64,000 bases of DNA from Symbiodinium natans. Lineage: Eukaryota > Sar > Dinophyceae > Suessiales > Symbiodiniaceae. The stretch covers positions 36,001 through 100,000 of the forward strand of contig CAJNDS010000473.1 of NCBI GenBank assembly GCA_905221605.1, written 5' to 3'. The position numbers and the translations under genes were made by a program. Below are positions 8,965 to 17,673 of this stretch, piece by piece (the first letter of the stretch is position 1; each line of letters starts with the position of its first letter). The notes under the pieces are model-generated. The model ran no database searches and had not been told where the DNA came from. It saw only the letters and a program-made list of their open reading frames with translations.

Positions 8965-11900
8965 ATGTCAAGCCCCGCGGAGACGCAAGATGGCGCAGCG
9001 CCCGCCGCCATGCCTACGGCCGAAGAGACCGCGGATTCCTCCAACTTGGCAGCAATTCCTCCCCAAGATATGGTCACTCGTGAACCCGTTGCCCAAGGAA
9101 CCATGCATGAGATCAATGCCAACTTACATGTCTGTGTTATGAGTGATGGTACTTACGCTAGTTTTGCTGACGGACATAAGATGACTATTTCAGAAGCAGT
9201 CTACGAGACCCTCCTGCAGGGTGTAGCTAATAGACCCACCCGACCCCGACCACCTTCGGATATTTCGAACATTACGGGTTTGCGCTCAGCTTCGGCAGCG
9301 ATGACCAATGATGAGCCCATAGAGTGGGGCGATATGGACCCAAATTTAGTTAGAGAGCTCCAGCAGAACCCGGCTAAGATGAAGGTATTTCTGGCTACAC
9401 ATAAGTCCAAGCAACCTCGACTAGAGTACCAGAGAGGCGGCGCAGCTTTTGTGCCTCCGCCAGAACAGCCCTCCTCCTCCTCCATCGGCCCTACACCTCC
9501 CCTTGCAACGGAGACCCCAGCCTTCTCACAGCTGCAAGCAGACTCGATGACTTCATGGTTTGAGAAGTATCATCATGAGCAGATTAGCCCCTTACTAGCC
9601 CGAGTCACTTCACTAGAAACAGCGAACCTCCCAGAAAAGTTTACCCACGCAGAAAGACAGGCCCGATTGGACAGGCTAGCTTCACTTTCGGTACATGCGG
9701 ATACTTACAATAGAACCTGCATCGTCCATGGCATCCCTCCTTTCTCCAACTACAGGACAATCCAGGACAATCTCTACTACCTTTTAGGCAGTACAGGCCT
9801 TTCTCTAGATGACTTGCAGTCCATGACCAACCATTTGTTGACGACAACCTCTGCTTTCTTGAAGCTGACTTTCGTTAGGGAGTCCCAGGCTAGACAGTTC
9901 TTCCAATCCTTTAGACAAAAGAAGCGATACTTCAGACAAAGAGACACAGGTGATGATGTACATGTTCGAGTAGAAAGGGATCTTGCCCCGACGGAACGTA
10001 TTGAAAGACAACCCCTCTTGGCGGTAGTGGATTGCCTCACCAAAATCGCCCCCCCAGGCGACCCTTCTCCACTGTACACGGAGTACCTTCGCACGGACTT
10101 CAACTCCCTGCAGCTTTGGAATCCAGAAGATGATAGTTTGCTAGCTCAGATTTTGTATGCACAGGATTCGGCTGCGAACATTGTGTGCCATCTAGGGATT
10201 CTCCCTTCTCACAAGACACACATTTTGAATACCTTTGGAGGTGCCCTACAGTCTAGGATGCACGACACCCTTCGCTTCCTTCAAGCCTCTGCAAATGCTT
10301 CTAGGCACAGGTCTACTAATGTTCGCTTTCACTATTCCAATGCTCAGGATATTAGCAACATCTCCCCATCAGAAGCGCTGAAGTACTTCCCTTACGAAAT
10401 TAGACCCCTTGAACTCACACAAGATATGCAGGATACCCTCGCTCACTCCCCCCAGGTGCTCATGGAAGCCTGTGCCTCCTCTGGGGGCCTGCAAGCAATT
10501 ATTCAGCAGGCTATGCAGGATCGAGGAATTTCCCATTCGGACTTTGGAAAGGGCTCCAAACAAAAAGGCAATCGCCCTAGTCGGCCAGAACGACATGATG
10601 CTCAGGAAGAGACTCAGGAATTTGCTCCACGAAAGGGAAATAAAGGTAAGGGAAAGCGTCAGAATCAAGCCGGTTTTGCCCCACAGGACTCCTACACCAT
10701 TCGAAGAGGGGATTGGCAGCCCCAAAACTTTGACACCAACTATCAATGGCAGCCTCCACCAGCTAATAATGCCTCACAATGGGGTCCTCCTTCCTCACTA
10801 CCTTCTTGGGGTGCCCAGCCTGTACCGGCCCCGGTGGCTACCCGCCCAGGATGGGGGCAGAGACAACAATGGTCTGGTGGAGGAGGTAAAAACAACAGCC
10901 TCTTGGATGATAGCACCTTGAGCTCCAACCTGATCCAATGCGATGATTGTTCGGCACTACTCGGTACCAACTCCTCTTGCTTGGTCTGCACCAACTCTTC
11001 CCACTTGGAGATCTTACAACAATTTCAAAGATTTGAGGGGTTGGAAGCTTTTGATCAACCGATTGTTGAATGGTTTGCCTGCCCTTTTTTCGTCCCGAGA
11101 CCAGATGGTAGTCTCCCTTCTTGTAATACCTCTAACAACCAGCCTTGCTACTGTTGTATCACTTGGGATAGTTGGGCCACTAGGTTTTACTCAGGATCCC
11201 TCACAGCCCCGGAAGCCAATCCTATCATGCACTCACTCATGGCTGCATATGAACGAGCAGTTCTAGAACTGTTGGAGAACCCTGTTGAAATCTACCAACA
11301 GTACAAGACCTCCTACTCAGACATCTACAAACTTCGTTTTCCTGACTCTGTGGTGAGTTGGTGGTATATGATCCTCAATGATTCGGTGTCCCAAAACGAC
11401 CCCTTAGACCCGTTGCCAAAGCCTTGGAAGCACTCCTCCTTTGCGAACCAATCACCCTCCCTTCTCTCTCAACCCCCCGCTTTCCATCAGCTCTCATACC
11501 CTGTGAAGTCTTGTAATATACAGGACACCAGTAAGTTCCTTTCGATCATTCAGTTCTCCTGCGATGGATTTGCCGATGTACTCAGGGATTCTTTTGAGCT
11601 TCCGGATTTCACTGTGGTTTCTTGTTTTCAGTATTTCAAGCAGGATTTGATCACTCTTGATATTGTTCCCTGGCATTCCATGGTTCGAGAGTCATTTCGT
11701 TGGGCTTTTCAAGACCTTCAGATCGCCCCCTCCTTCTCGGTACAATCCGTAGAGGAAATAGTCTACGCTGTACTTTCAAACCGGCAGGATTACCTGCTGG
11801 ACCAGTTCTGCAAAACTTTCTGCTTTCTCCTTTCCAAGTATCCCGAACTTATGCCGGTTTTCCTAGGCCAACTCCCATACTCCAACGAGCCCCTCAAGAA

Positions 11901-12249
11901 GCTAGCTGCTGCAGGTTCGAGTTACTTTGACACAGTTTACCACAACCTTGCTGCCCTATATAACCTGCATACCACCGCTTCCCAAACTATTCTGGCCCCA
12001 AATACGCAATTCTGTGAGATTTATGACCTCATTGTGAAGACTGCCCCCACACAAAGCCCTCTACATGTACAGGCCTCCTCAGCACTAGCAAGGCACTGGA
12101 ATAATAAGGGCAATAGCCTAGAGTCTTTGGCCCTCCTCCTAGCAGAACGCGGCGAACACGCATTCATTATTACCCAGGCATGGTTGATACTGCAACTGGC
12201 ATATAAGGATCACACTTACCCATGGATAGCCCAGTATCTCGTCCCCTGA
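8965..12249 (+). CDS. LINE ORF1 (gag-like RNA-binding protein)
   Basis: A 1,094-codon frame. The first ATG is at 8965; the frame is open from GTG 8908. The N-terminus is Ala/Pro-rich. A middle block (roughly residues 240-370 from the ATG) begins ERQARLDRLASLSVHADTYN, continues through IVHGIPPF and FLKLTFV, and ends near VRVERDLAPTERIER. This resembles the RRM-like and C-terminal region of L1-type ORF1 proteins. A Lys/Gly/Gln/Trp-rich stretch follows, then a CxxC...CxxC pair (CDDCSALLG...CLVC) that may bind zinc. The last 400 residues are hydrophobic-mixed with no family I recognise. Expected role: coating the element RNA. The frame ends in TGA at 12247-12249 and stays open in the same frame afterwards into ORF2. 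Confidence 0.8.
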   Translation: MSSPAETQDGAAPAAMPTAEETADSSNLAAIPPQDMVTREPVAQGTMHEINANLHVCVMSDGTYASFADGHKMTISEAVYETLLQGVANRPTRPRPPSDISNITGLRSASAAMTNDEPIEWGDMDPNLVRELQQNPAKMKVFLATHKSKQPRLEYQRGGAAFVPPPEQPSSSSIGPTPPLATETPAFSQLQADSMTSWFEKYHHEQISPLLARVTSLETANLPEKFTHAERQARLDRLASLSVHADTYNRTCIVHGIPPFSNYRTIQDNLYYLLGSTGLSLDDLQSMTNHLLTTTSAFLKLTFVRESQARQFFQSFRQKKRYFRQRDTGDDVHVRVERDLAPTERIERQPLLAVVDCLTKIAPPGDPSPLYTEYLRTDFNSLQLWNPEDDSLLAQILYAQDSAANIVCHLGILPSHKTHILNTFGGALQSRMHDTLRFLQASANASRHRSTNVRFHYSNAQDISNISPSEALKYFPYEIRPLELTQDMQDTLAHSPQVLMEACASSGGLQAIIQQAMQDRGISHSDFGKGSKQKGNRPSRPERHDAQEETQEFAPRKGNKGKGKRQNQAGFAPQDSYTIRRGDWQPQNFDTNYQWQPPPANNASQWGPPSSLPSWGAQPVPAPVATRPGWGQRQQWSGGGGKNNSLLDDSTLSSNLIQCDDCSALLGTNSSCLVCTNSSHLEILQQFQRFEGLEAFDQPIVEWFACPFFVPRPDGSLPSCNTSNNQPCYCCITWDSWATRFYSGSLTAPEANPIMHSLMAAYERAVLELLENPVEIYQQYKTSYSDIYKLRFPDSVVSWWYMILNDSVSQNDPLDPLPKPWKHSSFANQSPSLLSQPPAFHQLSYPVKSCNIQDTSKFLSIIQFSCDGFADVLRDSFELPDFTVVSCFQYFKQDLITLDIVPWHSMVRESFRWAFQDLQIAPSFSVQSVEEIVYAVLSNRQDYLLDQFCKTFCFLLSKYPELMPVFLGQLPYSNEPLKKLAAAGSSYFDTVYHNLAALYNLHTTASQTILAPNTQFCEIYDLIVKTAPTQSPLHVQASSALARHWNNKGNSLESLALLLAERGEHAFIITQAWLILQLAYKDHTYPWIAQYLVP

Positions 12250-12509
12250 CTCCCGCCGAGGAAGCTTCTGAACGACCACCACATAGCTGCTGCTCCCCAT
12301 CCGAAGAGACATGGCTCTCCCTCCTTTTTCGAAGAGCCTCCCGCGCAATCCATCACTTATGCTACCCACACTTACGTTACGACCCACTTACGTTACGGTG
12401 CCTTGGTCAGCATTAAAAGTCGGCACAGCGAACGCCCGCCTTACGCCGCCCCAGCCATCAGCCCGGCAGCACCGGCGCCGGCGCTGCGGATGAGAGATGC
12501 CCATACAAC
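12250..12509 (+). pseudogene. LINE ORF2, 5' fragment left of the nested element
   Basis: After the ORF1 stop the same reading frame is open for 86 codons up to the nested insertion, and the phase matches the ORF2 frame that resumes at 17674. The only in-frame ATG here is at 12490. An ATG at 12222 starts an overlapping frame that closes at 12416. The segment is Pro/Ala/His-rich with no recognised domain. It is probably the original N-terminus or linker of ORF2, now cut off by the 5.16 kb insertion. The true start of ORF2 (ATG 12490 or readthrough of the TGA) is uncertain. Confidence 0.5.
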
Positions 12510-12725
12510 AAGACAACTGTCAATCGAGATTGATAGGTCTTTATTTGTGTTTTCATGATTGTGTGTTTTCTAAGGTTGAAAACGCACTCTTTTCCAAAGA
12601 GCTCTCTTGAAAGTGCTAGTCGCTTGCAGGCTACGAGCAGCATGCGGGAAATGATTCCCGTGAAGCCATTTTGGCTGGGAGGGTGGAGGGAAACCCCTGT
12701 TCTCATGTCGTGGCGGTAGCCCGCG
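12510..12725 (+). repeat. Repeat A1
   Basis: 216 bp identical to A2 (17077-17292), from aagacaactgtcaatcgaga to ggcggtagcccgcg. It contains a spliced-leader-like stretch at 12657-12676. Sequence diverges from A2 at 12726, where the gag frame begins in the middle. Confidence 0.9.
12657..12676 (+). other. Dinoflagellate spliced-leader-like sequence in repeat A
   Basis: The core is CCGT-GA-AGCCATTTTGGCT. The dinoflagellate spliced leader contains CCGTAGCCATTTTGGCT, so the match is complete apart from a two-base GA insertion. The 3' continuation is GGGAGGG rather than CAAG. The same stretch is in A2 at 17225-17243. AGCC-ATTTT-GGCT is also a small palindrome, so chance is not excluded. Confidence 0.45.
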
Positions 12726-13587
12726 AGGTGTTGAGCTTCGTGGGGAGGCTGAATGTTCGTATCAGTCATACGATGTGGTCATGAAAATGGTGCAAGAGAA
12801 TGTTGTGGTGTACTTAGGGCCAAACAAATTCCCTTCCAGACAGTCCGAGCTGAAACTTGAGAAGCCGAAGAAAGAACTGGACATCGTGAACTCGAAGCTT
12901 ACTGTCAAAGACCAAGCCGTTGATCTTGAGTGTACCCTGAGCACGCCCCTTCATTTGCACCATGCACTGCATCGCCGAGCTCTTGCCATGGACCTGGTTG
13001 GTGTGTGCACGTACTCAGTCATGATGCGTTACAATGAGTTCCTCATGTCACATTTGAGTGTAGATCCGCCTCCCGGCTATGCTAGGCCCACTATCCATCA
13101 AATACTTGAAGCAGACAGAGCTGCGTGGTTGAAAGTCGCTGAGAAACTTCCCAGAGGAGTCAAGCGCACCGCAGGCGGCAACCTGCCGATGGATACTGAG
13201 TGGCCGCTAGTGCAGACGGATCCCCGAGTTTGCTTCCATCTCCTTCCCTTACCTGCCTCCAGTGCTTCTGCTGCACAGGGGACGAAGCGCACCAATGACG
13301 ATGGTGACGCTTCCCCTCCGCCTCCAGGCAAGTTTCAGAAATGGCAACGGGGCGGGGGGAAAGGTGGAGGCAAGAAGGGTGGGAAGACCAAGACGCCTAG
13401 AAGCCTTCCCATTGAGCTGAAGGGCAAGTGGTCAACCACAAAGCGGGGAGTTCCTTTGTGTTGGGACTTCAACACGGGTGGGTGTTCCCTTGCTCCAGCG
13501 GGTGGCCGGTGTCCACGTGGAATGCATCTGTGTGCCGAGCCCAACTGTCAAAAGCCACATCCTCTGCCCGAGCACCCCTCAAAGTGA
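12726..13587 (+). pseudogene. Gag-like protein, 5'-truncated, C-terminal zinc finger
   Basis: The frame is open from repeat A1 through 13585-13587 (TGA). It has no proper start codon; an internal ATG is at 12781. The first 130 residues are helical and polar. A basic Gly/Lys patch (KGGGKKGGKTK, encoded near 13360-13400) follows. The C-terminus has a cysteine/histidine cluster: C-x7-C-x8-C-x4-H-x2-C-x4-C-x3-H, of CCCH-like spacing. This fits a retroelement Gag that binds nucleic acid. The abrupt join to A1 shows loss of the N-terminal part. The TGA is followed, in the same frame, by the methyltransferase-like frame, so gag and pol may be separated only by a stop codon. Confidence 0.6.
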
Positions 13588-15351
13588 ACCTTCACCGCTG
13601 CGAGGATCCCCTTATCTCAGGACTTGCGTGTTTTCCTGAAGCGAGCGAGGGCTCGCGTCGCAGGTGCCGAGTTCGGGGATCTCTTCGGCGTTGAAGTCTT
13701 TGCAGGATCCGGGCGGTTGACTTGTGAACTTAGGAGAGTGGGCCTTGGTGACAGCGTTGGGATCGACCATATTGTGACTAAATGCTTGACTGCGCCCATT
13801 CTAAAGCTTGACTTGTTAGACCCCGATGCCCAAAAGTTGCTCGCGCAGTTTTTGGACAATCCCAATTGTGTATATGTGCATCTTGCACCCCCCTACGGGA
13901 CAGCGAGCCGCGCTCGATCGATACCGCAGGCGGGTCAAGCGCCAAAACCAGCAAGATCGGACCGCCATCCCGACGGTTTACCAAATCTGCCCCCAAGCTT
14001 GGCCGGCCGTGTTCAGTCGGCTAACAAACTCTACGAGCTGTCTAGCTACCTCTTCCGGGAGTGTTGGGATCGAGGGATCCTGGTCTCTTGTGAGAATCCT
14101 GCACGATCTTTCATGTGGGCCACGTCGGCTTGGCGTTCCTCCATGTCGGACATAGAGCCAATCCATACCACTTTCCATCATTGCATGTGGGGTGGGACTC
14201 GACCAAAACTCACTCGCCTGGTCCACACAGTACCTGCTCTCTCGCAGCTGGCCGTGACTTGCTGCGGCGAGAGCGACGTTCATGTGCATGAGCCCTGGGG
14301 GCGAACTCCCGAGGGTTGGTCGACTAGCCAAGAAACAGCCTATCCTGTTGAGCTGTGTCGTGCGTGGGCCCACACGCTCCGTGAGCAATTGCTTTCCTTG
14401 GGCGCAAAGCCTCCTGCTGAAGACTTGGCCGCTAGCTGTGCGCCGCTGCACCGTGCGGCCCAGGTTGCCGTGGGCCGCCAGCCATCCAAGCGTCGTGCGC
14501 CGCCTTTGGTCAAAGAGTTTCGTGTCATCGTCTCCATCGACACGGTTGAGCCCTTCTTGCATGAAGCCTCAAAGAAGCTAGAGAATCCAGTTTTGCTCCC
14601 ACCAGGTGCCTGTGTGCAGCCACCTTGTAATGAGTTGCCTGCAGGTTCCCGCATTCTTCGTCGACAGTTGCTAGGGGGTAGGAGGTCGTCAGAGCATGCT
14701 GAGAACTTGAGTGAGCCCGAAAATTCCAATGACTTCGAGATTCATGAAGATGAGTCGCCGCCAGACGGTTTAACCCTTAATAATCCTTGCGCTTCCTCAC
14801 CGGCCGGGCCCGAGGTTGCACCAATGCATAGGGTTGTAATAGGGATTCCCTGGACCCCCGAAGAGTTCGTGCAGAGGGCCGCGGGTGTGGCCCACCCACG
14901 ACTGCTCCGCTCCGGTCTGCCGCCGGAGCTCGAGGCCTCCATAGACAAACTCGTGAGCGAAGACCCGGCAGACATAGGCAGGGCTAGGTGTGAGCAGATG
15001 CGCAAGTGGGTTGCCCGAGCTCGAGAGCTTGTTCCACGTGAGCGCGAACTTCATTCCAAGATGCCAAGCCATTGTGCCAAGGTGTTGGAGCCGAAGAGGC
15101 TGCTCTTGTTCAAGGAATTGTTGGAGGCATGCTGTCACAAGGATGAGTCGTTGGTGGCTGATTTGGCTGAGGGACTACCGAGAGCCTTCGACGTTCTGCG
15201 CATGTCACCCGTCAGGGCATCCTTCACTCCAACAAGAGCTCGGGTGATGCTGAGTTGGATCGTGCCACCATGGAGGCCACAAAGAAGGAGCTCGAAAAGG
15301 GCTGGCTGTATGGGCCGGTCGATGTGGCCGCGCTTCCGCCCGAAGCGATAA
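13588..15351 (+). CDS. Pol N-terminal part with methyltransferase-like domain
   Basis: The frame is open directly after the gag TGA; the first possible non-ATG start is TTG at 13624. Near its start it reads VEVFAGSGRLT, then VGIDH, then HLAPPYGTASRAR (tyrosine codon 13894-13896), then SCENPARSFMW. The order resembles the motif I, II and IV layout of Rossmann-fold DNA methyltransferases. The PPY in place of the PPC of cytosine-5 enzymes could mean a lost catalytic cysteine (one G-to-A change) or an N6/N4-type PPY. The rest (to about residue 500) is the linker common to such retroelement polyproteins, with an acidic Ser/Glu patch near 14700-14760. From about 15200 coding sense shifts to the frame that carries the RT, so residues after that point are probably out of frame. 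Confidence 0.55.
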   Translation, partial: TFTAARIPLSQDLRVFLKRARARVAGAEFGDLFGVEVFAGSGRLTCELRRVGLGDSVGIDHIVTKCLTAPILKLDLLDPDAQKLLAQFLDNPNCVYVHLAPPYGTASRARSIPQAGQAPKPARSDRHPDGLPNLPPSLAGRVQSANKLYELSSYLFRECWDRGILVSCENPARSFMWATSAWRSSMSDIEPIHTTFHHCMWGGTRPKLTRLVHTVPALSQLAVTCCGESDVHVHEPWGRTPEGWSTSQETAYPVELCRAWAHTLREQLLSLGAKPPAEDLAASCAPLHRAAQVAVGRQPSKRRAPPLVKEFRVIVSIDTVEPFLHEASKKLENPVLLPPGACVQPPCNELPAGSRILRRQLLGGRRSSEHAENLSEPENSNDFEIHEDESPPDGLTLNNPCASSPAGPEVAPMHRVVIGIPWTPEEFVQRAAGVAHPRLLRSGLPPELEASIDKLVSEDPADIGRARCEQMRKWVARARELVPRERELHSKMPSHCAKVLEPKRLLLFKELLEACCHKDESLVADLAEGLPRAFDVLRMSPVRASFTPTRARVMLSWIVPPWRPQRRSSKRAGCMGRSMWPRFRPKR

Positions 15352-16724
15352 TCACTAGGAGGTTTGGGGTCAGACAGGGCGGAAAAACCCGTCCAATAGA
15401 TAATTACCTGGAGTCGGGCGTAAACGCCACCGCCAGTGCCGAGGACACCGTCACTGTGCATACGGCTGACTGTATAGCAGCCGGAGTAGCTCATCGTATG
15501 AGGGCTGCTCGAGACCGCAAGAAGAGCCTACGACTTGTTGCACGGTCTTGGGACTTGTCCAAAGCGTATAAAAACCTACCATTGCACTCCGAGTCCCTTA
15601 ATGATGCTTTCTTATGTGTCTTCAACCCTGACACCAAGAAGACTGAAGTCTATGGGCAGGTGGTCTTGCCTTTCGGGGCAAGAGCCTCGGTTCACGGATT
15701 TTGCAGGACATCCTTAGGCGTGTGGGTGATAGGTACTTCGTTGTTTACGCTCCACTGGAGCGTCTTCTTTGACGACTTCGTGGGCTTCGAGTCGCCCGAG
15801 CTTGCGAGGGTCCATGACCTTTGCGTTGCTACTTTGTTCAATCTCCTGGGGTGGGAGACTGCCAGTGACAAAGAGACATCCTTTGGATCCATAGCCCAGG
15901 TTTTGGGCTTAGAAATTAATCTCAATGATGTGAACCTTGGGAAGGTGTATTTTTGCAATACGGAAAACCGCAAAGCTGACATAGCCGATGCACTTGGACA
16001 GATTCTTGCAACAGGCCACTTGAGCAGAAAAGACGGTGAGCGACTGAGAGGTCGGCTGCAGTTCTGCGAGAACCAGATCGCAGGAAAGCAGGCTGGCCTA
16101 GCCTTCCGGGAGCTATCCCGTCATGTTCTTCAAGGGGGTGGCGTGCTGCAGCCCCAGACCAAGGTTGCCCTAGACACTTTGAGGGTCCGCATTCTTGAGG
16201 CCCCTCCCAGATGTGTATCTGATCGTTCCGAGTTCACTTGGCATGTATATGTCGATGCTGCGAACGATGGTGGAACGTCTGGAGTTGGAGGGGTGTTGGT
16301 TTCGGGGTCAGGGGCCATCATTGGCCATTTTAGCGAGACTTTAGGGGAGGATCTTGTGAAGCTAATCGGGAGGGTCGATAGTGAAAATCCCATCTTCGAG
16401 TTGGAATGCTTTGCCATATACTGCGCGCTTCATGCTTGGAAGCCTCTCTTGAGGGAATGCGGTGTGGTGCTGTTCAGTGACAATGAGGGGACGCTGCACT
16501 GCATGATCAGCGGTCGTAGCAAAAATGATAACGGTGGGAGGTTAGTTGAAGGGGTACACAAGTTTTGCGACAGTCACTTCATCTCACCTTGGTTTGAACG
16601 CGTCAACACGGCCTCGAATGTGGCAGACGCCCCGTCCAGGGGGGTGTCCAACGAGAGCCTTGGGGCTCGTGCAAAAATTTCCTGTTTAGAACTCGCACAG
16701 CTGGCTTTGGAGGACTTGGGGTGA
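15205..16724 (+). CDS. Reverse transcriptase and RNase H of the nested element
   Basis: The frame is open from before 15205 (first TTG 15255, ATG 15270). The RT has motif A WDLSKAYKNLPL, motif B region LPFGARASVHGF and motif C FFDDF (15766-15780). An RNase H-like domain follows, with YVDAAND (first Asp), ELECFAIYCAL (Glu), FSDNEG (Asp) and NVADAPSRG (last Asp). This RT-RH style, with F-DD and a direct RNase H fusion, fits DIRS-order elements better than LINEs. The stop TGA is the first bases of repeat B1. It overlaps the preceding frame and was probably fused to it, so a frameshift in this copy or programmed frameshifting is implied near 15190-15250. Confidence 0.75.
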
Positions 16725-17079
16725 GTGTTCAGCTGTTCGAGTATGCTCGACAGTTCAGAGCAGATGCGGTGGCACTGCTGCTGTTCGTGCACATGCATTC
16801 TGCTGTGCACAAGTGTGTGGGCATCCCTCCAAACGAGGGTGCCTTGATCGACGTCACTTCCCCAAGACTTCTCTGCTGGAGATAAGGAAAAAGAAGGTGC
16901 GCGAGAATAATCACAGTATGCATGGACGCTTTACTTCATGCCTGCGTGACTCAAAATACATTCTGATGGAGTTTTTCTTATACGAGCAATGAGGAATCTC
17001 GCATCTCATACAATAGTGATGAGAGTTTTCCATACGAATAGTGGTGAGAGTTTTTGGGTGACATGAACGCACAAATAAG
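16722..17079 (+). repeat. Repeat B1
   Basis: 358 bp identical by eye to B2 (17316-17673), from tgagtgttcagctgttcg to cgcacaaataag. It begins with the stop codon of the RT-RNase H frame and abuts A2, sharing aag. Confidence 0.9.
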
Positions 17080-17292
17080 ACAACTGTCAATCGAGATTGA
17101 TAGGTCTTTATTTGTGTTTTCATGATTGTGTGTTTTCTAAGGTTGAAAACGCACTCTTTTCCAAAGAGCTCTCTTGAAAGTGCTAGTCGCTTGCAGGCTA
17201 CGAGCAGCATGCGGGAAATGATTCCCGTGAAGCCATTTTGGCTGGGAGGGTGGAGGGAAACCCCTGTTCTCATGTCGTGGCGGTAGCCCGCG
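17077..17292 (+). repeat. Repeat A2
   Basis: Identical to A1 (12510-12725). It is followed by 23 bp (17293-17315) that A1 lacks, then by B2. The A-B junction at 17293-17315 is the candidate record of the circular intermediate. Confidence 0.9.
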
Positions 17293-17315
17293 TGTTTTGT
17301 CCCACCCGCCCTCCC

Positions 17316-17673
17316 TGAGTGTTCAGCTGTTCGAGTATGCTCGACAGTTCAGAGCAGATGCGGTGGCACTGCTGCTGTTCGTGCACATGCATTCTGCTGT
17401 GCACAAGTGTGTGGGCATCCCTCCAAACGAGGGTGCCTTGATCGACGTCACTTCCCCAAGACTTCTCTGCTGGAGATAAGGAAAAAGAAGGTGCGCGAGA
17501 ATAATCACAGTATGCATGGACGCTTTACTTCATGCCTGCGTGACTCAAAATACATTCTGATGGAGTTTTTCTTATACGAGCAATGAGGAATCTCGCATCT
17601 CATACAATAGTGATGAGAGTTTTCCATACGAATAGTGGTGAGAGTTTTTGGGTGACATGAACGCACAAATAAG
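17316..17673 (+). repeat. Repeat B2
   Basis: Second copy of B1. Its last bases supply an ATG at 17657 in frame with the LINE ORF2 that follows. LINE sequence resumes at 17674. Confidence 0.9.

Larger units (their letters stand above)
12510..17673 (+). mobile_element. Split-direct-repeat retroelement (DIRS order, Ngaro/PAT-like), nested in the LINE
   Basis: The layout is A1 (12510-12725), coding region, B1 (16722-17079), A2 (17077-17292), 23-bp link, B2 (17316-17673). A1 and A2 are identical by eye over 216 bp, and B1 and B2 over 358 bp. A1-ORF-B1-A2-B2 is the arrangement known for Ngaro/PAT-type elements of the DIRS order. The coding part has a gag-like zinc-finger frame, a methyltransferase-like frame and an RT-RNase H. 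No target-site duplication beyond the shared aag is seen, as expected for recombinase-integrated circles. No tyrosine recombinase was found. A1 joins the gag frame abruptly and lacks the last 23 bp seen after A2, so a deletion has removed the 5' part of the coding region. Identical repeats suggest a recent insertion. Confidence 0.75.

Noticed and set aside
12510-17673. Ordinary LTR retrotransposon
   Set aside because: The two flanking repeat types are split (A at the left, B-A-B at the right), there is no aspartic protease or integrase motif, and no target-site duplication.
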